Source: Oxyruncus cristatus (taxonomy: Eukaryota; Chordata; Aves; Passeriformes; Cotingidae). From it: 64,000 nucleotides of DNA. The notes under the pieces are model-generated. The model was not told the origin of the DNA. It made no database searches and worked only from the letters and a program-made list of their open reading frames with translations. Where the stretch lies: contig VXAY01005262.1 of NCBI GenBank assembly GCA_013399855.1, positions 580,175 through 644,174 of the forward strand, written 5' to 3'. This document shows, piece by piece, positions 24,104 through 37,063 of this stretch (the first letter of the stretch is position 1; each line of letters starts with the position of its first letter). The translations under genes and the position numbers were made by a program.

Positions 24104-26824
24104 ACTTCTGGTGGCTCTTCTAAACCCCTGGGGCAAAGTCTATTATCCCAAATGGATTTTTCACCATAATACTAAATTGAGCATCCCAAATTTGTAGTAC
24201 ACTAATTCAGCTCAATTTGATAAGCATTTCTGATCAGCAGGCCTTCAAATGGTTGCATAGGAAAAGCGTAAGGCTATTCAACATGAGTTTAACTCTGTAG
24301 GTTTCATATTTCAGAACAATATGCAAACTGGATTTCTCCTCAGGGTTATCCCTTCTGAGGCAAGAAATGGCCTCAATCAAAGGAGTGAAGGGAACATGAA
24401 AGATGGTCCAGATCAAACTACAAATAGACATACTCTGGAACACTGGGGATAAGAGGGCTCCCCAGTATGAAGCCCAGAAGTTAATCTCTCACATCTCTAA
24501 CTTCTTTTGTCATCTGGTGGAAGTTGAAAGCAAACATGAAATGTAGGTATTGCTAATGAATCAGTCACATTACTTACTAAATCTGTCTAGAGTAAAATAC
24601 ATTATATCTGAAATACTTTGAACCAGAATCAAAGAGCTACATACTCTTTCTCACTATTAAGTAAAAATAAGCAAGTTGATAAGGAATAGACTAGACAAGT
24701 CCAAAAGCCCTTCCCAGCCAACACTAAGCATGATTTATCATGAATGGTTGAATAAAACTCTACTGGCAATTTACACACAGAACAACATTTAGAGCCCTGA
24801 TTTCAGCTGCAGCCTTTGGCACCAACTACTTAAAGAAAAAAAAAAAAATAAAGAAAACCAACAACCAAATACCCAAAACACTAAAATACTCAAGAATAAT
24901 TTCTGTCCAAAGCAAATGCTGTTCTAAGTTACACAGGAAGTTTTTGCATTCTGTCTGAGTGTCTCACAATCCATAAACCTTGCTATAATCTACTGCTTTT
25001 TAAGGTGACCCAGTGTTTCAGAAGTGTGCTTTGAATGGTAGGACATGCTACCCTTGTGAGTCCCTTAGATGTTTCACCTGCCAACGTTGCTATTTCAGAA
25101 TCAGATCCACCTGTTAGGAGCTGCATTTTGCTATTCACTTGCTGTGGCAGAGTTAGTCAAACAAACAGCATAATGTTACATCATAGATTTTTCTTCAAAT
25201 TCTTTCTAAAACTTGCAGTCTGAAACAACTAATACCAGTCTCAAAGAGGCTTTCAGCCTGTGCTCTGAAAATAACAGGTGCACAGGACATTATGGAACAC
25301 TTGAATGAGGAAATAATCATGCTCCCAAGCATTAGGACTGGCTCCCATAAGTAAATCATTACCCAAGGTGCCTGCAAGAGCTCTTTTCTTCATAGTGATT
25401 GTCAGGTTTGGTAGGCAATGTGCTACGTCTTTCTGAAGAGGAGATTTCGAGTCACTTTTTAAATACATACAAACCCCACACCTAGACATCTTGGACACAG
25501 GCTTACATGGTGTACTTTCCACAACAAAAATAAAAATTGGCATTTTTTCTTCTATCTTTCACTGTAGTTGCTACTTATCTCTATACCTTTATCTTGTGTA
25601 ATAAAAAAATTCTTCCCTGATGGCTCACACACACATGAGAAGATTGAGCATTTACTATGTAACATAACATACAGGTATCGCAGAAGTGCTTCATAGTTCA
25701 TCTGATAGATGCCCTGGCTATTTCTCTTTTACACAGACATTAAAAAGTCAGTTAAAGGACTGCTGTAACAAAGAGCAGGGTTGTGCAACACACTTAGTTC
25801 CTTTCACTAGTATTAGAAGTTATGATTAGTAAAATAAGTTTACTCTACAATTATTTAGAGACGGCAGCATTCTGAACTTACATCCACTCTCCTCCCCAAA
25901 TATGTGTGTCCAGAATAGTATATAACAAAGATCAACATTTATGCATAGCACAATGAAACACAGGAGGGGTTTTTGTTGTTGAGATGACACTACCCTGTAT
26001 CATTTCCAGAAATGGAGAGAAAGCAATTTTCCAAGTCTTTGACTTGCTTTTGTTGTCAGGAAGGTACTGAGTCTGAGGCCAGGGGGTTACTCAAAAACAG
26101 TGAAGAACTCAGGGATGGGTGGCTATTAAAGCCCTTGAATTCTGAGGACAGCTCCGTCAGCCAACCTGCAACACAGGCTGGTCGGTATTCGTTACGCTGT
26201 TCCCACAGCAGAAAGAGCTTAAATGCTCATTAAACCTGGAACTCTTCCAGACATTAAAGCAGTATGCTGACTTGTCTAGCCTTTTAGATATGCCAGCATC
26301 ATACCACCCTCTGTTTTTTATGATTATATCATCTCCTACACTGAAAAATCCGACATCTAGGCCACTTCTTTAATTTTTAAAAAATAAATAACAGCTGTTA
26401 GTACTTATGGTTAGTCACACATAAATATATGGGGCATAAGAATTAAGAAATCTTTTTGATAGCACTGCTTGATCATTTAAACACAGATGTTCTCCAACGG
26501 CAGTTCTTTATACTGACTGATCTTATGATACAAGTTTGCAGTAATTTCCAGCAGCTAAATTGCTAAGGAAGACAGGTAAAATTCATTCAGTACTTTCTCA
26601 ATATTCCTTAGTCATATACGCAATTGGTGTTTTACCCCATCCACCCAGCGTGATAGTAAATGAAAGGAGATTGAAGTCAGATTCTCCAATCTGCTCCTGC
26701 CGCGCTGCATCAATACACTGCAACTTACCCTCGGCAGAGTGCCAAGGCAGGCTACAGTTCTAATTAATATTGCTCCCCCTCAGTTTAGAGGTTACTTTTT
26801 GCTGAATGAATACCTGCACTTCCG
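24104..26824. other. AT-rich DNA, no gene seen
   Basis: No gene or repeat assigned. The largest frame is 96 codons (25253-25543 minus), without recognisable features. Confidence 0.55.
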
Positions 26825-27512
26825 TGCTGGTTTAAAAGTAAACTGGTGGGAGAAACGAACCCAACCCAAGAGAGATTACAAGTCAGAGTTGCAATTTACT
26901 AAAAAGATTACAATAAATACAATGATACAGAGAAAACTGGTTTTAAACCACAAAGACAAATGTATAACCCTGCACCCTGGGCCAAGAACAGAACAGTGTT
27001 CTTTCAACCCCTGTGCTGAGTATCACGTGGCCCCCCCGGGGTGCAAAGTAAAAGGAAAGGAAAGAAAACCTGTTGGCCTGGGTGATGGTCGCAGTCCTGT
27101 TGAAGTAATGAACACAATCTTATTGAGAGTGGCAGTAGCAGTCCTGTTGGAGTTCTGGTCCTCCTTTGGATTGGAGCAGTGGTGCCAGAAGCCCCAAACC
27201 CCCGAAGTTTATATATGCTCAAGTTCAGGTGGGAATGCCCAGTACCTCCCCAGGACGGGGAGTTTCACAATGGGTGATATAACTCTGTGAGTCATGGAAT
27301 ATTTTTTGGATCTTTGATGGTCTAGGTGTTGTAGCTGCCTATTATGCCAGTCCAGTATGCCCCATTAGCAGAGAGGAGCCCTCAGGCAGGGTGTGAGGGT
27401 GTTAATGCATTTATGGGGTGGGGCAGAGGGGGGGAAGTGGGAAGTTATCACAGCTGAGTCTTTGGTGTGGAAACAAAAGAACACTCCACTGCCTCCCGGG
27501 GTTTCTTTAACA
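26825..27512 (-). mobile_element. Solo LTR, ERVL-like endogenous retrovirus
   Basis: Long terminal repeat of an old retrovirus, read on the minus strand. The strand is set by a TATA box at about 27208-27216 (minus 'tatataaacttc') with a GC-rich upstream part and a T-rich downstream part. The block 'gttatatcacccattgtg' with 'aaactccccgtcctgggg' (minus strand) is, from memory, typical of avian ERVL-type LTRs. On the plus strand it starts 'tgctggtttaaaagtaaac' and ends around 'gtttctttaaca'. I could not find a matching target duplication at these ends, so the boundaries are approximate. No gag or pol sequence lies beside it, so it is a solo LTR. A 183-codon plus-strand frame (26739-27290) lies mostly inside and is not a gene. 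Confidence 0.8.
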
Positions 27513-29327
27513 CCCAGCTTGTAGCCTGAGATGTCAGGTGTGCCCTGGGCAGCTGCTGCAAATAATGTATTTATTAATAGTCCATCAGAAATGACATGAG
27601 GGTGTAGAAAACACAGTTTTGGTTATACCCACATAGTGATAAACTGGTCCAAGTCCCTATAACTAGGACAACTCTATAAAGAAAAACAATGTCTTCTATT
27701 TCATCTTATTCAGGGCTTGTTTTCTTAGAATGGCACAAGAAGACCCATCAACCGTAACCTGCCTTCTGGTGCTTTTTATGATTTGTTGATAGATATCATT
27801 TACAAATGAACACACAGGCAACTAAACCTAAAAAGCAGACACAGAAGAAGGTTTCCTAAATCAGTATTTGATTGCTGAATTGGAACCACTTACAAAACTT
27901 GTAAGGCTCATAAGAACAAAGCTCAGTGACTTAATCTGAGTTATTAGTTTACAGACATGGAAAGGTGTTACAAAGTTCTAAGTGAACCTTATATCAAGAG
28001 AGGAATAAATAATGGGGGGAAACATCTGCAACAGAATGCAGACTGCAAAATAAAATCAAAATCCTTTCCTACACAGGTCCTTTAAGTCACCAGCACCATC
28101 ATACCAGCTAAAACACCCATGAAAACAACCACCCAAAAAAATAAACTACTATCCCTATTTTCACCTAAAGTAGGCATAAAACTGTGATGGACTTTTACTC
28201 TTCTTCGTCCAGTTAAACATAACTTAAAAATAATACATCCCATACCCCATTCTCCTCCCCACTCCCTTTACATATTTTAGAAAACAATCACCTGGAAATC
28301 AGCTGTGATAATTACTCCTCCTGTCACTTCCTTATGCGTTGCAACTGTTCCCTTTAACCTTCCCTTGAACACTTGATATGGCCTGAACTTGGCCTGGAAA
28401 TTAACCCTTTTCTTTCCCTGCTTTTGATTTGTGTTGCACATGGTCTTGAATTAGCACAATTACATTCTGAGTCTGTAAAAAAACCCACATCTATTTGCAA
28501 GTGACAATTCCAAGTTCAGACTGGATAAGGCCAACATACTTTTCTCGGGTAAGAATTTTTGACAAATTAAAGTATAAAGATGTAATAAAGCACAGGAATA
28601 ATATTCAGAGGTCCTTTGATTTGGTGATTTTGTTGATGGTGATTTCATTTGGCTCACAATCAGCCATGAAATTTAGAAAGTATCCAGGATAATGTCACAA
28701 AATCGTATATTGAAGTGAAGGAATAATGTTGATAACTGAGCCACCGGATGCTCTGGCCATGTTCTCAGTCTCGACTGCATCTATCAGGCAAGTGACTGAG
28801 CTACAAACAGTTGCTTCATTAAGGAAGGTTAATATATGATACGAAATGGAAGATTCCTCCTCCACCATTTAAGCTTGAACTCATAGAAATACCCATACAT
28901 GTCTGCCAACACAGATTCAAAGTAATTTTCATAACTTTTTAAAAAAACAGATGCCTATTTTTAAAATAAGAGTGTGGGGAACATTAGTGGGATTGGTTGG
29001 CAGTAGACACAATTTGCTATGGAAGTCTAAAGACTCAGAACTAAAAGATGTAGAGTGGGGAACTAAATTAGATTTCTCTAGGTACATTTTTTTTTACTCT
29101 AAAAGTATACCAGTGTTATAAAACACTGAAAACTGTACAGCACTATATTACATGGTCCTTGAAGACGACATACACCTTAGAGGAACCATAATACAATGAA
29201 ACGGCAGCCAACAGAACTGATAGGCAAATGAAATGGAAATGAATTTATACATATTAGTATTTATATATGTCACTAACTACAGCCTGTCAGAAGTTTGCCA
29301 TTGGTATTTGTTTTTTTCTTGCCTACA

Positions 29328-29372
29328 TTTGTTTACATTAGTTTTGTTTACATTAGTTTTACTTACATTGCC
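29328..29372 (+). repeat. Short tandem repeat, 15-bp unit
   Basis: Two exact copies of 'tttgtttacattagt' (29328-29342 and 29343-29357) followed by one degenerate copy 'tttacttacattgcc'. This is a small minisatellite-like array with no evident function. Confidence 0.85.
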
Positions 29373-31762
29373 TACATTCTTTACCTCTTACATCTCTTTT
29401 ATAACTGCGTAACAAATTTCACTTGTGATGGTTGCTTTGTTCTTAAAAATGGCATTCTGTTGTGCAAACAAACCACAAATTAAACAGACATCACACAGTG
29501 TCCATTCAGTTTGGTTAGTGACATGAAATGTGCCACTGCACCATACTGCATGCCTTTACAGAAGAGATTCCTCATCATGAACTGGTAGACAAAGGACCCA
29601 GAGCTGAAGAGGAGCCAGATATATGTGGCTTTGTTTCCCTGTGTGAAGTGGAGATGTATCCATGCCCAGCTGCCCTATGTCCTGCTGTAAATTCTCCTGT
29701 AAGAATCACAGAAGTGCAATGCTAGCCTCTTTGTGAGTCAACATCATAAAATTTTCCCAAGCAACAAGAACTTGAAAAGCACCTGAATTCCAGCAATTGC
29801 GTATCAGACAATTTTCTTCCCAGATAGCTCCCATTCTTTTCCTCAATATCCAGTATTTTGTGTTGTATAGTAGCTTTAACATATCACTAATCACATTTAT
29901 AAGCATGTGTTTATGTAGTGCATGAGTTCATCCTCTGTGAGCTCTTTTACCAGGGACCAGCTGATGTACTGTTTTTATCATTTTATGACCAGCAACACAT
30001 TTCTCAGCACTGTCCAGCTTAAGACCATCACTTACCTGGATATACTTTTAGAGTGAAAAATGAGAATACCACACCTGGGAACTGGGAAGCTATGAAATAA
30101 ACACTGTGCCTTCCCCATGCCACCGCAGAGCAGGACACTGCCCAGTTGACCATTTAGAGATCAAAAGTTCCATCAGCAGACAGTCTCCTGGCTGCCAAAA
30201 AGCCAGAAGAAAGGCAGAAAAATAGCTTCTCAAATATATGGTTTCTCTTCGCACAGCAACAGTTTTGCTAGTGGCAAAATAACTTCCTACAACTATGCCT
30301 AGATCATTCCCAGACAACCCCTTCATTTGAGAACTCATGCAGAGGGAATGGGCAATTTTTAGGAGGAGGAAAATTGTAATCAATTGCTATGATGCTTTGG
30401 GAACTATTCCTCAGAAGTAATAGGTCACAGAATGTAGCTAGAGACAGTGATGAGTTTCAGATTATCTCTATAGCAACTACATTTATTTAAAAAAAAATAA
30501 AAAAGAAGTAAAATCTTTTTGCATCATATAAATAGTGGTGTCTATCTCTGGAAGTTTAGAGGGGATTTTTGTGTTGACTGCTGCATGCACATCACTGCTG
30601 TTTCTTTAAAACCAGTGCTTGCATCTTTTGCCTACACAGAAAAATGGTGTCGGGCTACAGAGGCAAATTAAGTTTTTGCACTGGTCTCTAAATATTAGTG
30701 ATGTTTCTTCTAGGTGCAAAGGAACAGTGTCATTTAAATATAATTTAGAAAAAATTATTGTTTTATAAATTAGAAAACAGAATTGGTTTTTTTTTAAAAA
30801 ATTCATTGGTGAACAGCAGACATCTGCATAAATACAACAGCGTTCAAGTGAATCAAACTCCGATTCTCTTACTTCCCCAGCTGACTGAATAGTGGATTAC
30901 TTCTTTTCTCACCCGAAACATTATTTTTTACAACCAAACCTTTACTTTAATAGTTCTGGGGTTTTTCTGATTCACACAGACCTAAATTTGTGCACTCTTT
31001 CATGGAGGTAACTGGCAGGAAATAGCATTTATGCTAATATGAATAATATGAATAATAAGCAGCTTTCATAGCTTCATACTGATGTAGACAGGATGTTTTC
31101 AGAGCTCAACCTCACTTAAACACCACCTTGTCAAGAAGCAACTTTAGAAACTGCAAATGTGGAAGTTATGAAGTGTAAGCTGAGCTGTAGCTGAACCACC
31201 AAGGAAGCTCCGCAACAGTGTGAAGTAGGAACCAATACACCGAGTAAACTGAGCAACACTCACAGCAGATCAATATATTATACCAACCCGCACATCAAAA
31301 ACTGTTTTCCCTTTGTGGCAACTCCCAGCAGAAATCTTTGCTCAGAAAGAGAAAAAGAAACTACAACCGCTGTTCAAGCCATGAGAGGGAAACGAGGGAT
31401 TTCAATCACGGGAGATTTAGGGCCAGCTGTTCCAAGCAGGCTGTATAGATGAGCACAGGTGGTTCACAGAAGGAAAGGGCACACATTTAACAAAAAAAAC
31501 ACATGAGTTTTAAGGAGGCTGGATTGTACAGCTATGTCTACTACACACTGCTGAGAAGACTCAGCTCTTCCACACAGGCTTGCTAAACCCTGTAGTTGAG
31601 TTGACTGAAAGTAGAGATTACTGTCATGGGCAGCAGGTAACCTGATGAGTCTGATTCAGTTTTGTGATTTGGAGAACTTTCAAAACTCTCCTTGAGGGAA
31701 TTCACATACACATACACACACATTCCTCAACCCCTCTTGGGAGGTTTTTTCTTTTTTGGTTA

Positions 31763-31783
31763 GTTTGTTTGTTTGTTTGTTTT
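31763..31783 (+). repeat. (GTTT)n microsatellite
   Basis: About five consecutive GTTT units inside a T-rich stretch. It is a simple sequence repeat, likely variable in length between individuals. Confidence 0.85.
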
Positions 31784-34700
31784 TATTTTTATCAATTTAA
31801 AAATATATATCCACCTCTAAGCTTTGGGTTTAGCTACCTTAATCATTGCTGAGTACTGTGCCATTTCACTGCAACAAACAAGGAGGAATTTGATCCAGGA
31901 CAGAGGATCTATTTCAAAAAGGGTTCATTAATAACAATATTAGTTTTAGAAATTATAAAAAAAAATTTCTAACATTTCCAGAATACACAATAACTTTGTT
32001 CTAAATAAACAAAAATAGATTTTAAATAGACATATCCAGAGCATTAAACAAGTTCAGGTCCAGCTTGCAAATTCTCTGCATTAGCTGAGATCTCATCACA
32101 GCATCATAACTTATTCAGTATGTCTCTGTGAGTTTTGAAGTCTATTCTGATATTAGATGGTTAAAATAGGTCCACAACAGCCTAGCCTACAAGAAATTTT
32201 TGCTTCTAACAGCCACTGTGCTCTGGAAAGAGCTGGAATAAAAAAGCACTGTGTAATTAAACTAGATGACTTTTCAATTAATTTATCAAAGTACCTCTAG
32301 CTCACATTTGGAATCAAGCAAAGTGAAATGATAACTGTTGAACAAATAAATTTAATCAGATTTTCAGAAATCAGTGAACAACTTAAGTTCTGGAAAAACT
32401 GTATCTTAAAATTTAAAATTAAAAATTTAAATTAAAAAAAAATATTCTGTCACCTTTGAAATACTCTCCTAAACAACAGTGTATTTTTAACATGTTCTCA
32501 AAACTGTATGAAATACTGAAGGAACGCAGACAGCATCTTCAGACACCAAATAGAACAAGATATAAAGAACCCGGGAATTACCAGTCTGCAGATAAGTATT
32601 TTTTAACTTTCCCATAAAATAAAGAAGAAATCCTTTTGAGGGATGAGCGTTCTGATTTCTTTTCATCCCCCCTACTTTTAGAAGACTGAGCATCCCTCAG
32701 GAGGTCTTTTTCCTTCGGGTTTTTTTTTCCCTGGATTTTTTGGTTGATTTGGGGTTCTACACTCTTTAATACATACCATGTTGCTTCTCAGGACAAAACA
32801 TTTTTGTTTAGCAAGACAGATTGTTTGTGATGGGTAATCTATACTACTGCCTTAAACCACTCCAAATGATGCTTTCAGACCTCATATTGATGTTTCCACA
32901 GTTACTTAAATCCAATAATTATCAGTGGAATTCCTTTTAGGTATAATTTCTTATGTGGCCCTAAAAGCAGTAAAGACTACAGAACTGTAAAAGGAAAAAT
33001 TATTAGCACCAAAAATTATTTTAAAAAATTAAATACTGGAAGCTGCAAGTCGGTGAACACTGATATTAACCAGGAGATCCAGAACCAGGAGTTTAATTTT
33101 TTTCTTAGAAGCGTGATAATAGAATAACAGGAAATAACCAATTAGGCTGCTAAAGGCACTCCATTTTCTCTTGTTTATTCCAGAAATGTATCGGTTCATG
33201 GAAGGAAGTTAGTTCCAACACTTATTACCTTTCACAGCTGGTATTCCTATTCCATGCATTCTCTTCAGATTGCTTCCCTTAAGGACTCCAGGCATGAAAA
33301 TATTACAGAGAAACAGAAGTCCTCTTCACAAGAAAAATTATGGTCAGGAAATCCAATTTATCTTTTCATCATATAGTAAGCCATCTAGTTATTTTAGCCA
33401 AAGCCACTAGGAATCTGTAGCTGCCAGGCTAGTTATTAAAAACCAAACCAAAACACCAAACAAACAACTACATTTGCTAAAAGTAATCTAGTCACAATTT
33501 TTTTAAAAAGACTTTTTACAGCACATAAAAAGCAATTAGTTGTATGTTTAATTACTGTCTTCATCAGATTAATTTGCTCCCTGTCTCTAATTAACTTAGC
33601 TTTTGTGTATCTTGCAGCTTAAGGCCAGGAGTCAATATTAAGTAGAGCAAAGGAAAAAACATTATTTTTTTGGTAGTTTAGTCCATCACCAGCTAGTAAG
33701 CCTATTAGAAAGATCATATGTGATAAGATAATCAGTAAGTTTTTCCAAGTAACAGAAAGATAACAAAAACAAACACATTACACAAATTTAATCATTGCCT
33801 TTGTCAGGCCTTGGTGAACTTTCTATCTCTAAAAATGCAGAGAGGAGAGAGGTTGTGCCTCCTCCCGACCTCCCATGTACTCTCAACTTCCTTGCCAGCG
33901 TGGCAGCACGGAAAGCAGAAAAGGATTTGGCCCTGTGTAAACTCCGCTCAACAATAACACAAACATCTCTATATTATCAACCCTGTGCTCAGCACAAATC
34001 CAAAACACAGCCCTATACCAGCCACTGTGAAGAAAATAACCTCTACCCCAGCCAAAACCAGCACACCATTTCAAAAACTGTTTAGTCACATGCCATATCC
34101 TCTCCTCTGTTCATCTGAGCTCCACAGGTTTATGTTACTGACTGGAGCCTCCATTGATTTAGCAATTATTAAACAGAAGAGCATTGAACTGCTCCCTCAT
34201 TTAGCCTGCATAAAGAGCAGTTGCTCCAAGGAGTTCAGACCCAAAACATACCTGTAGTTAAGCATAGAAGTGATTCAACTTTGTGAGTTGAGAAATCAAC
34301 AGTAGAAGCAGTAGGCATGAGGGTAAATAATACAGTTAATTTATTTGCGTGATTGTTCAGCACTCTACTTTTTTTTCCCTTCCTCCTACACAGACACATA
34401 TTTGAAGTAAACTGAAAATATGATGCATTGCAGACTTTTTTAAAACTGAGATGTGACTGCATATGTACAACAGGTATGCACACTGGCAAAATAGTCAAAG
34501 ATTGAAGGATCACATTCATTTCTCCCACAGGAACTAAAATATATAATGTGATTTATGTAGCTCATCTAAGCTAGTTCAGTTTAAAATATTCATACAAACT
34601 CTGAACAGACAGTTAAATATCTGGAAACAGTTATAGAAATATTTTGCTAAGAACTCCAATTACTAAAAACATGAAGAGAAAAAGATAAACAATATATTAT

Positions 34701-34788
34701 GATTCTATTAGCTATTCCATCACATGTAATTGCAACTTAGATGGCCATGCAAAATGTCACCATTGTTCGTATCCCTCATGCCCCTCAG

Positions 34789-37062
34789 TTTTCTTAGCCC
34801 TCTCTTCCTCAGTGTTTCAGTTCCTGAAAGCAGTACTTGACTTCCATAAGGAAGATCTTAATGGTGCTTCCACGGAGTTGGATTTTTCTTTACAAACTGT
34901 TCAACTAATCCTGCCAGTCTGCCACTTTGGCAACAGCAAGCAGTATAATGGAAATACATAGAATCACAAATCCCAGTACCTGGCAATTCTTTTCAAATAC
35001 TGAGCTCTTTTAGCGATTTCTTTTAATAATGACCACATGCAATATAGGTGCACAAAAGTAAATATAAGAGAAAAAGAATTTGTGAACCTATTCTTGAGTA
35101 AATATTGATCGTGCTATATTTGCTCATGCAACTTTTTTCTTGCAAGAATGTTTTGTTTAAAATAATATTGAAATGTTGAAAATACCACAAAAATTTGTGC
35201 ATAGTAGAGGAAAATGCCAATAAAAAGTTGGCATCCAGAAAAATGGTAATGATTTTCTAGTATATATACATTGCATACAAAACTATGTACTGCAATCTTA
35301 CTACTTATAAGGTCAAGAATTTGTACTGTAAGTTGATTATGATGTTTTACATGATGCCAGTATTAAAATTTCCCATACTTCATACAGTGTTTTCTATGAT
35401 AAATTACACATTTTTTTTTTTTTACACAGCTATATCTAAGAAAATAGTAAACAGCACATAATGTGAGGTGATTTTTGTAATTTTAAGAACTTTCAGTTAG
35501 GAAATTTTTCCTGTCAAGTTTTACATGTCAGCAGCCCATTTGAAAAGAAAAGAATAATGTATACTCCTTGGTCACTTTTTCTTATTGTTTAATGTCAAGG
35601 TCCTTCTAAGGAATAAACTTCTAAAGAACAGTGACTACTCATTTTATATCCTGTTCCTTGATTGTTGTGTAATTTCATTAATATTTCATCCAAATTTGCC
35701 TTTTTTGTATAGCAAAAGCCTCCTCCCAAAGATGCCTTACAATATTTCCACTGCCAGAAGTTTAAGACAGATGATTTATTCTATATCCTGTTTTTAAGAA
35801 GACCTGATTTCAGCAATTTTTTTTAAACTGGGCAATGTTTTCCTACTATTCACAAATTCAATTACACTTCCTTGATATGGAACAGTCTTTTACATTATTT
35901 TATTTTGCAGCTTCAAGTTTTCTTCTTGCTGATTTTTGCTTTGCTTGCTTATTTAAGTCTGCCTGCCATCTTCTGATGATGTGTCAGCAGGTCTCATCAG
36001 GGGGAAAACAAACAACAGTCAAGAAGTAAAACGCAGCTTCAGTTCTCACTTTGAATTAAGTTAAGGTACAGACTTCTTGTTTTCCTCTCAAGACTAAATT
36101 CTTCTAGTATCAGTTCAAAAAAAAGTGACTCATTCCTCACTGTACATTCCTCCTGCAGGTGGTTCTAGATCTTCTCCCATCCCCTTCAGCTCATCTAGGA
36201 AAAAACAAGTCACTGGAGTTACATCCAGCTGGCAACCAGTCACAACTGGTGTTCCCCAGGGCTCAGTTTTGAGCCCAGCCCTGTTTAACATCTTCAGTGA
36301 TAACCTGCACAAGGGGATAGAGGGGCACCTTCCGTTTGCAGATGACACCAAGTTCGGTGAGCCCGTTGATCTGCTGGAGAGTAGGGAACTCTGCAGAGGG
36401 ATCTGGGCAGGCTGGATTGTTGGGCTGCGGTAAGGCAAAGTGTCGGGTGCTGCCCTTGAGTCATAACAACTCCACATAATGCTACAGGCTGGGGGCAGAG
36501 CAGCTGGAAAGCTGCCCGGCAGAAAAGGACCTGGGAGTGCTGGTCAACAGCTGGCTGAACAGGAACCAGCAGTGTGGCCAAGAAGGCCAATGGCATCCTG
36601 GATTGTATCAGAAATAGTGTGGCCACCAGGACCAGGGCAGTGATCAGCACTGTACAGCTCTGTACTCAGCACTGGTGAGGCTGCACCTTGAGTCCTGTGT
36701 TAAGTTTTGGGCCCCTCACTACAGGAAGGACATTGAGGTGCTGAAGTGTGCCCAGAGAAGGGCAACAAAACTGGTGAAGGTTCTGGATCACAAATCTTAT
36801 GAGGAACATCTGAGGAAGCTGGGGTTGTTTAGCTTGGAGATGGCTTGAAGGAGACCTTATCACTGTCTACAGCTACCAAAGGAGGTTATAGGCACGTGGG
36901 GATCAGTCTCTTCTCCCCGTTAACAAGGGACAAGATGAGAGGCAATGGTCTCAAGCTGGGTCCAGGGAGGTTTCGATTAGATACTAGGAAAAATTCCTTC
37001 AGAGGAAGGGTTGTAAAGCATTGGAACAGGCTTCCCAGGGAAGTGGTGGAGTCACCATCCCT
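34789..37062 (+). repeat. 2,274-bp direct duplication, copy A
   Basis: This segment recurs at 37064-39337 with a constant offset of 2275 bases and no indels. It holds about 1.4 kb of AT-rich single-copy-looking DNA and then the first part of a CR1 LINE. It ends abruptly inside the CR1 at a single N. By eye I found five mismatches to copy B: 36274 c/g, 36297 g/c, 36428 c/a, 36464 t/c and 36476 a/g, all within the CR1 part. The frames at 35023-35220, 35585-35797 and 35835-36029 are identical in copy B and are not paralogous genes. The most likely cause is an unmerged contig overlap or retained second haplotype. Confidence 0.95.
36205..37062 (+). mobile_element. CR1 LINE with RT remnant, cut at an N
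   Basis: First copy of a 5'-truncated CR1. The 102-codon frame at 36125-36433 carries reverse-transcriptase motifs: GVPQGSVL at about residues 42-49 and the catalytic FADDTK box at about residues 71-76. A stop in 'ctgcggtaa' soon after ends it. The element continues through 'ggtgaggctgcaccttgag', 'gggttgtttagcttggaga' and 'aggcttcccagggaagtgg', then is cut at 37062 by the N. The missing 3' end is present in the copy at 38480-39477. Confidence 0.93.
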
Positions 37063-37063
37063 N
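37063..37063. other. Single N at the duplication junction
   Basis: One undetermined base lies exactly between the end of copy A and the start of copy B. Sequence to its left stops inside a CR1, and sequence to its right restarts at the beginning of the repeated unit. This is the pattern expected when two overlapping contigs are placed end to end without merging. Confidence 0.95.

Larger units (their letters stand above)
27513..34788. other. Long AT-rich stretch, nothing identified
   Basis: More than 7 kb without a supported gene. It includes a small tandem repeat at 29328-29372, a GTTT tetranucleotide run at 31763-31783 and poly-A/T runs, for example near 30488-30505. Frames of up to 97 codons (30090-30383 minus, 34235-34528 minus) have no recognisable domain. 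Confidence 0.55.

Noticed and set aside
26739..27290. 183-codon plus-strand frame, the longest in the window
   Set aside because: It lies mostly across the antisense of an LTR with a TATA box, and the translation has no domain. LTRs do not normally encode proteins in this direction.
29325..29375. Repeated 'tttacatt' words as a CRISPR-like array
   Set aside because: The units are 15 bp, directly adjacent without spacers, and only two are exact. It is a simple tandem repeat in a vertebrate genome.
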